Source of the DNA: Flavobacteriaceae bacterium
GTDB taxonomy: Bacteria; Bacteroidota; Bacteroidia; Flavobacteriales; Flavobacteriaceae
NCBI GenBank assembly: GCA_947373225.1
Contig: CANBWX010000012.1
Span: 1-42,005, forward strand
Length of the DNA: 42,005 nt
Reading direction: 5' to 3'
Part shown: one piece after another, positions 8,973-17,636 of the stretch
How positions within the stretch are numbered: position 1 is the first letter of the stretch
How the letters are laid out: every line of letters starts with the position of its first letter
The notes under the pieces: model-generated
Told to the model about the DNA's origin: nothing
The model's database searches: none
What the model saw: the letters and a program-made list of their open reading frames with translations, nothing else
Made by a program: the position numbers and the translations under genes

Positions 8973-10688
8973 TTATCTTTTATTTCTGGCTGATTTTCTT
9001 TTTTCAGCTTTTGGACCAACTCTAGACATTGCACATCTAAATCCAATATAATCAGTAGCCATATCTTGCGGGAAGTATCTTCTTTGCGCCGGATCTAACC
9101 AGTAAGCTCTGTCTCTCCATGAACCTCCTTTATATACTCTAATGTTATCATTTATTAAAGTTGTTCTTTTATTAGACTTGTCGTATTTCCTAACCATATT
9201 CCCTAAACTGTCTGTTGTCACATTGTGTTTAGGAGAATTATACATCTCTTTATCTTCTTTTCCCTTTTTATTATCGGTTCCTAAATCGGACAAATTAAAA
9301 TATTTAGAGGATTGTTTATCACCATCTCTATAATTTATATTATTGCTCTTATCAAAATTCTGTCTTAAATAAGTTTCATTCTCATCAACTGGAACTTGAA
9401 CAATTTGTCCCGGAAAATTTCTTGCAACAACTTTTCCGTTACTTAAAGTGTCATATTTAATATTATCTTTTGTAACAACTTCAATTTTACCATCCTTACC
9501 AATTTTGTTTTTGGTATAATTATTTCCTCTAAAATAGTTGAAATCATTAGCCTCATTATCAATAATTGGTCTATAAACATCTAGAACCCACTCGGCAACA
9601 TTACCAGCCATATCATACAAACCAAAATCATTTGCGGGATAACTTTTTACAGCATTGGTAATATCGGCACCATCATCAGACCATCCTGCTATTCCACCAT
9701 AATCACCATTTCCTTGTTTAAAATTGGCTAATTGATCGCCTTTGGATTGTCTTTTCCCTGAACGTGTATAACTTCCAGACCAAGGATATTTTTTCTGACC
9801 TTTATATATATTGTATTCTCTTTGACCTACATCTGCAGCTGCGGCATATTCCCACTCTGCTTCAGTAGGAAGTCTATATTCTGGCAAAAGAATACCTGTA
9901 GTACGTTGTGCATAAACATTTTTTGCTGCAACAGCTTTATTATCTTTACCTAGATTGGTAAGTTTTCTTGCTCCCTTAGCTCCTTTTAAAACAATTTTTT
10001 CGTCACCTCCATAAGTTTGTGTTGGACTATTCAAATAAGTTTCTGTATCAAAATTTTTCTCAGCAGTTACGTCTAAAATTTTTGCGTTCTTTTTAAGATA
10101 ACCATTTTTTTCTAAAATAGACTCATTTACACGTTCCGTTCTCCATTTGCTAAATTCAACTGCTTGAATCCAATTTACTCCTACAACAGGGTAATTTGCA
10201 TAAGAAGGGTGTCTTAAATAGTTATTGGTCATTGTCTCATTATAACCCAATCTATTTCTCCAAACTAAAGTATCTGGCGAAGCACCTGCATAAATATTTT
10301 TGTAATTTTCTTCAGTTGGAGGAAATACTTTTTTCAACCAATCTAAATATTCCAAATACATAAAGTTAGTAACCTCAGTTTCGTCCATATAAAAGGATTG
10401 CACATGTTGTTGCGTTGGTGTATTGTTCCAATCATGCATTACATCATCTTCAACTTTACCCATTGTAAATGTTCCGCCTTCAACAAAAACCAAACCAGGA
10501 CCTGCCTTTTGTTTTTTATCACTTGAAGCATTTATTTTACCTCTTCCAGCTTTACTCACATCCCATCCAGTTGCTCTCGAAGCAGAATTACCGCTTCCAG
10601 TTCCTGATTTTTTACTACAACTAGCAAAACCTATAATCAACATCAATGATAACATCAATCGTAAGTCTATAATTTTGTTTACTTTCAT
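8973..10688 (-). CDS. gldJ: Gliding motility lipoprotein GldJ (FGE-sulfatase-like domain)
   Basis: GldJ is a lipoprotein required for gliding and for stability of other Gld/T9SS parts in Flavobacterium. The 571-residue protein starts with a lipoprotein signal whose lipobox is GFASC (Cys24). A formylglycine-generating-enzyme/sulfatase-modifying-factor fold follows (about 65-560). It can be seen in FVEGGTFTMGK, YMDETEVTNFMYLEYLDWL, YRLPTEAEWEYAAAA, YDMAGNVAEWVLDVY, VYKGGSWRDRAYWLDPAQRR and IGFRCAMSR. A long insert (about 200-260) and a Lys/Asp-rich loop (about 440-510) break up the fold. In F. johnsoniae, gldJ lies beside porU and porV, and the same arrangement is seen here, with gldJ divergent from porU. 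Length fits GldJ rather than the shorter GldK. I see no sign of enzyme activity, and the domain is thought to be structural in this family. Confidence 0.95.
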   Translation of the reverse strand: MKVNKIIDLRLMLSLMLIIGFASCSKKSGTGSGNSASRATGWDVSKAGRGKINASSDKKQKAGPGLVFVEGGTFTMGKVEDDVMHDWNNTPTQQHVQSFYMDETEVTNFMYLEYLDWLKKVFPPTEENYKNIYAGASPDTLVWRNRLGYNETMTNNYLRHPSYANYPVVGVNWIQAVEFSKWRTERVNESILEKNGYLKKNAKILDVTAEKNFDTETYLNSPTQTYGGDEKIVLKGAKGARKLTNLGKDNKAVAAKNVYAQRTTGILLPEYRLPTEAEWEYAAAADVGQREYNIYKGQKKYPWSGSYTRSGKRQSKGDQLANFKQGNGDYGGIAGWSDDGADITNAVKSYPANDFGLYDMAGNVAEWVLDVYRPIIDNEANDFNYFRGNNYTKNKIGKDGKIEVVTKDNIKYDTLSNGKVVARNFPGQIVQVPVDENETYLRQNFDKSNNINYRDGDKQSSKYFNLSDLGTDNKKGKEDKEMYNSPKHNVTTDSLGNMVRKYDKSNKRTTLINDNIRVYKGGSWRDRAYWLDPAQRRYFPQDMATDYIGFRCAMSRVGPKAEKRKSARNKR

Positions 10689-10810
10689 ACTTTTTAGTAG
10701 GTAATAATTTTAAGAGGTGCAATATAATAATTAACCATTAAACCGCAACAATATTTTTTAAATAAATCAATAGAGGTATCCTTGTTAAGGAGAAATACAC
10801 ATTCAAAACG

Positions 10811-10837
10811 CAAATTTATACTTTTTATTATTTACAA
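10811..10837 (-). promoter_or_regulatory. Candidate gldJ promoter
   Basis: On the minus strand the -7 element TAAATTTG (complement of 10811-10818) matches TAnnTTTG exactly. A TTG lies 16 nt upstream (complement of 10835-10837), just under the usual 17-23 spacing. It sits about 120 bp before the gldJ start in the 213-bp gldJ/porU gap. I found no perfect element for porU on the plus strand; TATTTTTA at 10853-10860 is one mismatch away. Confidence 0.45.
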
Positions 10838-10901
10838 TTACACTAAATGACATATTTTTACTCATCATAATAATCCGTTAATAATACCGTTTTAGAAAAT
10901 A

Positions 10902-13900
10902 ATGAAAAAAATACTATTCGTTTGTTTAAGCCTAATTCCTTTCTTTTCTTTTACCCAAATTAAAAGTGACATTACTATTGAATGGCTTGAAAAAAACGAA
11001 ACTTCTTTTGGCGATAATAAAATCAATATTCCCCAATTTACTGGTAATAGTTACGACTATGAAGCTTCCAAAAAGGCGCTTTTCTATGTTCTAAACCTAA
11101 CAGAATCAACACCTTTTGAAGGAAACAATGCTCAACTAACAAATGTAGTTTACGAATCGATTTCTGTCTCACAACTTGGTGATTTAAACCTAAAAAACAT
11201 CCCAAAAACACCATCAGCCACAATAAAAACATCCCAATCCCGAGACATAAAACAATCTTTTCTTGTGTTTTCACCCATAATAAAAGACGAACTCGGATAC
11301 AAAAGAATTAAATCTTTTTCTTATTCAGTAAGTAGCAATTCGTCAAAAATTTCTCAATCCACCAAAAAATCAGCCGCTATTTCTAATTCAGTTTTAGCAT
11401 CAGGCGATTGGTTTCAGTTTTATGTGGAAAAGTCTGGTGTTTACAAAATTTCAAAAAGTTTTTTACAGCAATTAGGTCTTAATGTAAATTCAGTTGACCC
11501 TAGAAAGATACAAATTTTTGGAAATGGTGGCAAAATGTTACCTTTATTAAACAGCACTTATTATCCATCAGATTTAGCCGAAAATGCTATTGAAGTTATT
11601 GGCGAAAACGATGGTGTTTTCAATAATGAAGATTACATTTTATTTTACGCTGAAGGAGTTGACACTTGGAATGACGAAAGTCAAACCAACAATAATTTAT
11701 ATGATTCCAAGTCCTATTATTATATAACAGCTCAGGGGAATGATGGAAAAAGAATTCCTACGGCGCAACAGCCTACCGGAAACAGTGCTTTATCTCTCAA
11801 CACATTTGACGACCATCAATTTCACGAATTAGATCTTGTAAATATTGTTCACTTAGGAAGACAATGGTTTGGAGAATCATTTGAAATCAACAATGAGCAG
11901 GAATTTTCTTTTAATTTTCCGAATATAGACACCACAACTCCTGTGCAACTAATGATAACAGGTGCTTCTGAAGCTTTTACACCTACTTCATTTAAAATAG
12001 CCGTAAACGGATCAGATTTAACATCAATTTCATTTCCATCATTAATTGCAGGTTCAGGAATTCAATTTAATGTGAACTCATCACCAAATAACACCACTTT
12101 TTCAGGTTCAGAAAACGTAAAAATAAAACTGACATATGATAACGGTGGTGTACCAGGCTCAATTGGCTATCTCGATAACATTCGATTAATCGCCAAAAGA
12201 AAACTTCAAGGATATGGAAAACAATTTCAATTTCAGTATGACTTATCCAGTTCTAGCTTAGGAATTGTAAATTACAATTTTTCAAACGCTAGTGGAATTT
12301 CTGAAATTTGGGATGTCACCGATTTGCAAAATGCAACCAAAATAGAAAATCTAAACCAAGCCATCTTTTCCTTTAAGGCAAATCTAGGAGAACTAAGAAA
12401 ATATATCGCCATTGACCCTTTAGATTATTACACCCCTTTAAAAGGAAGCGTAACAAAGATAAACAACCAAAATATAAAGGGTACGATTTTCAAAAATGCT
12501 CAAGGTCAGTTTCAGGATATTGATTATGTAATTATTACACCCAATTTCCTGACAACTCAGGCTGAAAAATTAGCCAGTTTTCACCGTTCGTATTCTAATT
12601 TGAATGTCAAAGTAATTACACTTGAATCAATATACCAAGAGTTTTCTTCAGGAAAACAAGATATTGCCGCCATTAGAAACTGTATCAAATACATTTATGA
12701 AAATGCTTCCTCTAACGACAAAAAAATAAAATATGTCAATCTTTTTGGCGATGCTTCTTATGATTACAAAAACCGAACACCTAACAACTCTAATATTGTT
12801 CCTATTTATCACGCATTAAACAGTAATACTATTGGCGAAGCGTCTTTTGCCTCTGATGATTTTTATGGATTAATGGATTCAAATGAAGGAAATGTTATTT
12901 CATCTTTTGGAGGCATTGACATTGCTGTGGGCAGGATGCTAAACGATGATGCCAAGCAAGCCGATGAAATGGTAAATAAAGTTATCGAATACCATGATAT
13001 AAAATCATTTGGAAGCTGGAGAAACAATCTTGTATTGGTTTGTGACGATTCTGATAAAGCTTCGGATGCCACACTCCAAAACCGACAAAATAATTTAGCC
13101 GATGTTATCACTGGAGCAAAACCATTCTTTAATGTAAATAAAATAATATTGGATTCTTATGTCCAAGAAGCTTCAGCCGGAGGATCTCGCTACCCTAAGG
13201 CAAGAACCGATTTATTTAGTGCTCTCGAAAAAGGCGCATTAGTATTTAACTATTTAGGTCATGGTGGCGAAGATGGATTAGCAAGTGAACGAATCTGGGA
13301 AAAATCCGATGGACAAACCTTAAGTAATCAATATAAGTATCCATTATTTATAACCATAACTTGTGATTTTTCAAGGTTTGACAATCCGTCTCATCCAACG
13401 GCTGGCGAATATACGTACTGGAACCCTAAAGGTGGAGCCATTGCCATGCTTACTACAATTCGAGAAATTGGACAGTTTAGTGCCGAAAATTTTAATGATG
13501 TCATATCAAAAAACCTGTACTCATTTGGCTCAAACCAATATACATCTATAGCCGAAGCCTTAAGGATTTCTAAAAACAGTAATCCAAATTCATCAACAAA
13601 TGTAGTTTTTTATATTGGTGACCCAGCACTTATGCTCGCCATACCCAAACCAAAAATAAGACTTACAAAGGTAAATGGCGTGCCTATTTCACAACCTTTT
13701 GCTGATTTTAAATCATTGGCAAAAATGACAATTTCAGGCGATGTAACCGATGAAAACAACACGCCTTTAACAACTTATAATGGAGAACTTTCAACTACAG
13801 TTTTCGACAAAATAATCGCAAGATCGACTTTGAACAATGACGGATTTAGCCCTCCAATGAATTTTAATGTTCTTGGAGAAACTATATTCAGAGGAAATGC

Positions 13901-14732
13901 ATCCGTTACGAATGGACAATTTGAATTTAGTTTTGTGGTTCCAAGAGACATAAGAATTCCAATTGGCAATGGAAAAATCAGTTTTTATGCTAAACGAAAC
14001 CAACTATTAGAGAATGAAACTGGTTATGACACAACAATAAAAGTAGGTGGTATAAATGAAAATGCAGTTGTAGACAATATTCCTCCAACTGTGAAGTTAT
14101 ATATGAACGACGAAACTTTTGTTTCGGGTGGTACAACAAATGATTCTCCTTTCTTACTTGCTAATCTTCAAGATGATAGCGGAATAAACACGGCAAGTGG
14201 GATAGGACATGACATAGTTGCAATATTAGACGGCGATGTAAGCAATCCTTATATATTAAATGATTACTACCAGACTAATCTAGATGATTTTACTAAAGGT
14301 ACGCTTCGATTTCCGTTTCATAATTTAGCCGTTGGTTTGCACACGATTATTTTTAAAGCTTGGGATGTTTATAATAATCCCGTGACTGCAGAAATACAGT
14401 TTGTAGTTGTAGGCAACGAAACATTAACATTAACACATGTGTTGAATTATCCCAACCCATTTGTTAACTATACTGAGTTTTGGTTTTCGCATAATAGACC
14501 ATACGAACCCTTAGAAGTTCAGGTTCAGGTGATGACAATAACCGGAAAAGTTGTTTGGACACGAAATCAAATCATAACAACCGAAGGATTTCTTTCAAAA
14601 GAAATTACTTGGGATGGCAAAGATGATTTTGGAAATAAAATAGGAAAAGGAGTTTATGTATATAAACTCACCGTCAAGTCGAACTTGACAAACACAAAAG
14701 CTCAAAAATTTGAAAAACTTGTGATACTTTAA
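10902..14732 (+). CDS. porU: Type IX secretion system sortase/signal peptidase PorU (C25 family)
   Basis: PorU is the cell-surface gingipain-like protease that removes the C-terminal sorting domain of T9SS cargo and attaches the cargo to the surface, working with PorV. The 1276-residue protein has a signal peptide (1-19, ending FSFTQ), a large N-terminal beta region, and a C25 peptidase domain (about 540-910). The predicted catalytic His787 lies in YLGHGGEDG and Cys821 in ITITCDFSRFDNP, 34 residues apart. An Ig-like region follows, then a type A sorting-type C-terminal domain (about 1180-1276; VLNYPNPF, VWTRNQ, GKGVYVYKLTV), which PorU itself carries. It is divergent from gldJ and 37 bp upstream of porV, as in F. 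johnsoniae. The start ATG is followed by a typical signal peptide, which supports it. Confidence 0.95.
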   Translation: MKKILFVCLSLIPFFSFTQIKSDITIEWLEKNETSFGDNKINIPQFTGNSYDYEASKKALFYVLNLTESTPFEGNNAQLTNVVYESISVSQLGDLNLKNIPKTPSATIKTSQSRDIKQSFLVFSPIIKDELGYKRIKSFSYSVSSNSSKISQSTKKSAAISNSVLASGDWFQFYVEKSGVYKISKSFLQQLGLNVNSVDPRKIQIFGNGGKMLPLLNSTYYPSDLAENAIEVIGENDGVFNNEDYILFYAEGVDTWNDESQTNNNLYDSKSYYYITAQGNDGKRIPTAQQPTGNSALSLNTFDDHQFHELDLVNIVHLGRQWFGESFEINNEQEFSFNFPNIDTTTPVQLMITGASEAFTPTSFKIAVNGSDLTSISFPSLIAGSGIQFNVNSSPNNTTFSGSENVKIKLTYDNGGVPGSIGYLDNIRLIAKRKLQGYGKQFQFQYDLSSSSLGIVNYNFSNASGISEIWDVTDLQNATKIENLNQAIFSFKANLGELRKYIAIDPLDYYTPLKGSVTKINNQNIKGTIFKNAQGQFQDIDYVIITPNFLTTQAEKLASFHRSYSNLNVKVITLESIYQEFSSGKQDIAAIRNCIKYIYENASSNDKKIKYVNLFGDASYDYKNRTPNNSNIVPIYHALNSNTIGEASFASDDFYGLMDSNEGNVISSFGGIDIAVGRMLNDDAKQADEMVNKVIEYHDIKSFGSWRNNLVLVCDDSDKASDATLQNRQNNLADVITGAKPFFNVNKIILDSYVQEASAGGSRYPKARTDLFSALEKGALVFNYLGHGGEDGLASERIWEKSDGQTLSNQYKYPLFITITCDFSRFDNPSHPTAGEYTYWNPKGGAIAMLTTIREIGQFSAENFNDVISKNLYSFGSNQYTSIAEALRISKNSNPNSSTNVVFYIGDPALMLAIPKPKIRLTKVNGVPISQPFADFKSLAKMTISGDVTDENNTPLTTYNGELSTTVFDKIIARSTLNNDGFSPPMNFNVLGETIFRGNASVTNGQFEFSFVVPRDIRIPIGNGKISFYAKRNQLLENETGYDTTIKVGGINENAVVDNIPPTVKLYMNDETFVSGGTTNDSPFLLANLQDDSGINTASGIGHDIVAILDGDVSNPYILNDYYQTNLDDFTKGTLRFPFHNLAVGLHTIIFKAWDVYNNPVTAEIQFVVVGNETLTLTHVLNYPNPFVNYTEFWFSHNRPYEPLEVQVQVMTITGKVVWTRNQIITTEGFLSKEITWDGKDDFGNKIGKGVYVYKLTVKSNLTNTKAQKFEKLVIL

Positions 14733-14748
14733 TAAAATACTATATTTG
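14719..14748 (+). promoter_or_regulatory. porV promoter (TTG-N19-TATATTTG)
   Basis: TTG at 14719-14721, inside the last codons of porU, is followed after exactly 19 nt by TATATTTG at 14741-14748. This matches the Flavobacterium primary-sigma consensus completely. It lies 21 nt before the porV ATG, so porV can be transcribed separately from porU. Confidence 0.8.
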
Positions 14749-14769
14749 CTTAACTAACAAACTAAATCA

Positions 14770-15942
14770 ATGAAAAAAATAGCATTACTTTTTATCTGTT
14801 TATTTATCATTCCCTTTGCAAAAGCACAACAAAATACAATTACCACAGGAGTCCCTTTTTTATTAGTTGCTGCTGATGCTAGAGCTGCAGGTATGGCAGA
14901 CCAAGGAGTTGCAACCTCTTCGGATGCTTTTTCACAACAATGGAATCCTGCAAAATATGCCTTTGCATTAGACAAGCAAGGTTTTTCGGTTAGTTACACC
15001 CCATACCTAACTAACTTAGTCAATGACATCTCATTAGGACAACTAAACTATTATAATAGATTTGGTGCCGAAGGAAGAAATGCCTTTGCAACTAGTTTAC
15101 GTTTTTTTGGATTGGGTAGTATTGAACTTCGCCAAAATCCAACAGATACCCCAACAATAGTTAATCCAAACGAATTTGCCCTTGACGGTTCTTATTCCTT
15201 GAAATTGAGTGAAAAATTCTCTATGGCAGTTGGAGCTAGATTTATAAGTTCAAACCTAAAAGTACCAACAGATGCAGGTGTTGCATCGGCAGCAAATACG
15301 TTTGCTATTGATGTTGCAGGGTTTTATCAATCAGACGAGATAGCTTATAATAACTTTAACGGAAGATGGAGAGCTGGATTCAATATCCAGAATCTAGGCC
15401 CAAAAATTAGCTATGACAATACCCAATACAACTCAAATTTTATACCTGCCAATTTAAGAGTAGGAACTGGTTTTGATTTTATCCTTGACGATTATAATAA
15501 AGTTGGGGTAAGCGTAGAATTTGCAAAATTACTAGTTCCTACTCCACAAACGGTTACGGATCTAAATCACGATGGAATTATTGATAGCGCAGATCAAACG
15601 ATTGCAAATACGAATTATCAATCTATCGGATGGCTACCAGGGGCTCTTCAATCATTTGGCGATGCTCCAGGCGGATTTAAGGAAGAGTTAAAAGAAGTTA
15701 CCTACTCACTTGGTGCTGAATATTTGTACCAAGATTCATTTGCCATGCGTTTAGGCTATTTTCATGAAAGCCCTGATAAAGGTGCAAGGAAATTTTTCTC
15801 GCTTGGTGCAGGTTTCAAATATAATGTAGTTAAAGTTGATGTTTCTTATTTATTCTCTGCATCAAATGTGCATAACCCTTTAGAAAACACTTTGCGTTTT
15901 TCTCTAACGTTTAATTTTGGAGACAAATACGATGAATACTAG
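14770..15942 (+). CDS. porV: Type IX secretion system outer-membrane protein PorV (LptO)
   Basis: PorV is an outer-membrane beta-barrel of the FadL-like type that shuttles T9SS cargo from the translocon to the PorU attachment complex. The 390-residue protein has a signal peptide ending PFAKAQ (1-20) and the typical N-terminal signature GVPFLLVAADARAAGMADQG followed by ATSSDAFSQQWNPAKYAF. Alternating amphipathic strands run to the end, which closes with the aromatic LRFSLTFNFGDKYDEY. An acidic loop NHDGIIDSADQT (about 270) resembles a calcium site. It follows porU by 37 bp and also has its own consensus promoter overlapping the porU stop. A strong terminator lies just after it. Length and order match F. 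johnsoniae PorV. Confidence 0.95.
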   Translation: MKKIALLFICLFIIPFAKAQQNTITTGVPFLLVAADARAAGMADQGVATSSDAFSQQWNPAKYAFALDKQGFSVSYTPYLTNLVNDISLGQLNYYNRFGAEGRNAFATSLRFFGLGSIELRQNPTDTPTIVNPNEFALDGSYSLKLSEKFSMAVGARFISSNLKVPTDAGVASAANTFAIDVAGFYQSDEIAYNNFNGRWRAGFNIQNLGPKISYDNTQYNSNFIPANLRVGTGFDFILDDYNKVGVSVEFAKLLVPTPQTVTDLNHDGIIDSADQTIANTNYQSIGWLPGALQSFGDAPGGFKEELKEVTYSLGAEYLYQDSFAMRLGYFHESPDKGARKFFSLGAGFKYNVVKVDVSYLFSASNVHNPLENTLRFSLTFNFGDKYDEY

Positions 15943-15962
15943 AAGTTATTAATTGATTAATT

Positions 15963-16003
15963 AAAAAATCCAAATTTCATAAACTGAAATTTGGATTTTT
16001 TTT
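15963..16003 (+). terminator. Intrinsic terminator after porV
   Basis: A perfect 17-bp stem, including its A/T flanks (arms 15963-15979 and 15985-16001), with a 5-nt loop TAAAC ends in a T-run. It ends the porU-porV unit 12 bp before cdd. Confidence 0.9.
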
Positions 16004-16015
16004 CCAATAAAAAGA

Positions 16016-16498
16016 ATGAAAAACATAACAATTACAACTCAATTCTCCGTTTTCGAATCCATTCAGGAATTACCAGACGACATTCAGGACTTAATGCTAC
16101 AAGCAATAGAAATTAGGAAAAAAGCTTATGCTCCTTATTCTAAGTTTAGAGTTGGTGCTGCCCTTTTATTAGATAATGGAAAAATAATTTTGGGATCCAA
16201 CCAAGAAAATGCTGCCTATCCTTCAGGTCTTTGCGCAGAACGTGTGGCTATTTTTCATGCTGGATCCAATTATCCAGAAGCTAAAATAGTAACAATGGCA
16301 ATTACTGCAGCTTCCGATTCAAATAAAACAACAGCACCAATCCCGCCATGTGGCGCTTGCAGACAATCGATAGCCGAATATGAAATTAATCAAGAAACCC
16401 CAATTGAAATTTATTTTATGGGAGAAATTGGCGCAATTTACAAATCGGAGTCACTAAAAAACCTACTGCCTTTTATGTTCGATAAAAAGTTCTTGTAA
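16016..16498 (+). CDS. cdd: Cytidine deaminase
   Basis: Deaminates cytidine and deoxycytidine to uridine and deoxyuridine in pyrimidine salvage. The 160-residue length is typical of the homotetrameric type. The zinc-site motifs are clear: CAERVA, with its Cys ligand and the catalytic Glu, and PCGACRQ with two Cys ligands. This three-Cys set marks the small tetrameric form. Upstream of these, APYSKFRVGAALLLDNG is the usual N-terminal motif of the fold. The start is placed at the ATG 12 bp after the porV terminator. No good -7 element is visible between that terminator and the ATG, so expression may rely on read-through or an element hidden in the terminator. The gene is followed by the pdhA promoter. 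Confidence 0.95.
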   Translation: MKNITITTQFSVFESIQELPDDIQDLMLQAIEIRKKAYAPYSKFRVGAALLLDNGKIILGSNQENAAYPSGLCAERVAIFHAGSNYPEAKIVTMAITAASDSNKTTAPIPPCGACRQSIAEYEINQETPIEIYFMGEIGAIYKSESLKNLLPFMFDKKFL

Positions 16499-16549
16499 AA
16501 ATCACGTTATAAATTTTACTGCTTCCTCGGAATGTCTTATTTTTGCATC

Positions 16550-16580
16550 TTGCAAATTTGGGATGTTAAAACTATTTTTG
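16550..16580 (+). promoter_or_regulatory. pdhA-pdhC promoter (TTG-N20-TATTTTTG)
   Basis: TTG at 16550-16552 and TATTTTTG at 16573-16580 are separated by 20 nt, a full match to the Flavobacterium consensus. They lie 50 nt before the pdhA ATG. A second TATTTTTG occurs at 16538-16545 but has no TTG at the right distance. Confidence 0.75.
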
Positions 16581-16630
16581 CGGGAATCGTCTAAAATGAC
16601 ACAACAACACAAGCGAAAGAAAAAATTCAG

Positions 16631-17629
16631 ATGAAAGAAGTAACAAAAGAGGTTTATTTAAAGTGGTACGAAGACATGCTACTTTGGAGAAAGTTTGAAG
16701 ACAAACTTGCAGCATTATACATACAACAAAAAGTTAGAGGTTTCCTCCACTTATATAATGGTCAAGAGGCGGTATTAGCGGGCGCATTGCACGCTATGGA
16801 CTTGACAAAAGACAAGATGATTACCGCTTACAGAAATCACGTTCAACCTATCGGAATGGGTGTAGACCCAAGAAGAATCATGGCGGAACTTATGGGAAAA
16901 GCAACTGGGACCTCAAAAGGAATGGGTGGTTCTATGCACATTTTTTCCAAAGAACACCGTTTTTACGGTGGACACGGAATCGTTGGAGGTCAAATTCCTA
17001 TTGGAGCCGGATTAGCTTTTGCCGATAAATATTTTGAAACAGGTGGTGTTACAATGACCTATTTTGGTGACGGTGCATCGCGTCAAGGTTCTCTTCACGA
17101 AGCCTTTAACATGGCAATGCTTTGGAATCTTCCAGTAGTTTTTATCGTAGAAAACAACGGTTACGCAATGGGAACTTCTGTAGAAAGAACTGCCAATCAT
17201 CCTGATATTTGGAAATTAGGTTTAGGATACGAAATGCCTTGTGGTCCAGTTGACGGAATGAATCCTGTAAAAGTTGCCGAAGCAATGAGCGAAGCAATCG
17301 AAAGAGCGCGTAGCGGTGGCGGACCCACTTTCCTTGAAATGAAAACGTACCGTTATAGAGGTCACTCTATGTCAGATGCACAATTATACCGTTCGAAAGA
17401 AGAAGTAGAAGAATACAAAAAAATTGATCCAATTACACAAGTTTTAGATGTAATTAAAGATCAAAAATATGCTACTCCAGAAGAAATCGGCGCCATAGAA
17501 CAAAGAGTAAAAGATTTAGTAGAAGAATGTGTAAAATTCGCAGAAGAATCTCCTTATCCTGAAATTCAACAATTATACGACGTGGTTTACGACCAAGAAA
17601 ACTATCCATTTACACCTCATAAACTATAA
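16631..17629 (+). CDS. pdhA: Pyruvate dehydrogenase E1 component, alpha subunit
   Basis: The thiamine-diphosphate-binding alpha subunit of the E1 enzyme, which decarboxylates pyruvate and passes the acetyl group to the lipoyl arm of E2. The 332-residue length is normal. The ThDP motif runs from GDG to NN (about 146-176: GDGASRQGSLHEAF then NMAMLWNLPVVFIVENN). MTAYRNHVQPIGMG-type sequence, GKATGTSKGMGGSMH, and the phosphorylation-loop region YRYRGHSMSDAQLYRSKEEV also match E1-alpha. It has its own consensus promoter and is followed after 7 bp by the E2 gene, so the two form an operon. The E1-beta gene is not adjacent, which I believe is common in Flavobacteria, where it is encoded elsewhere. 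A branched-chain 2-oxoacid E1 is possible but less likely given the E2 partner. Confidence 0.94.
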   Translation: MKEVTKEVYLKWYEDMLLWRKFEDKLAALYIQQKVRGFLHLYNGQEAVLAGALHAMDLTKDKMITAYRNHVQPIGMGVDPRRIMAELMGKATGTSKGMGGSMHIFSKEHRFYGGHGIVGGQIPIGAGLAFADKYFETGGVTMTYFGDGASRQGSLHEAFNMAMLWNLPVVFIVENNGYAMGTSVERTANHPDIWKLGLGYEMPCGPVDGMNPVKVAEAMSEAIERARSGGGPTFLEMKTYRYRGHSMSDAQLYRSKEEVEEYKKIDPITQVLDVIKDQKYATPEEIGAIEQRVKDLVEECVKFAEESPYPEIQQLYDVVYDQENYPFTPHKL

Positions 17630-17636
17630 ATCAATT

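Noticed and set aside
16538..16545. A second TATTTTTG upstream of pdhA
   Set aside because: It matches the -7 consensus but has no TTG 17-23 nt upstream and is only 35 bp from a better-supported promoter, so I did not list it as a promoter of its own.
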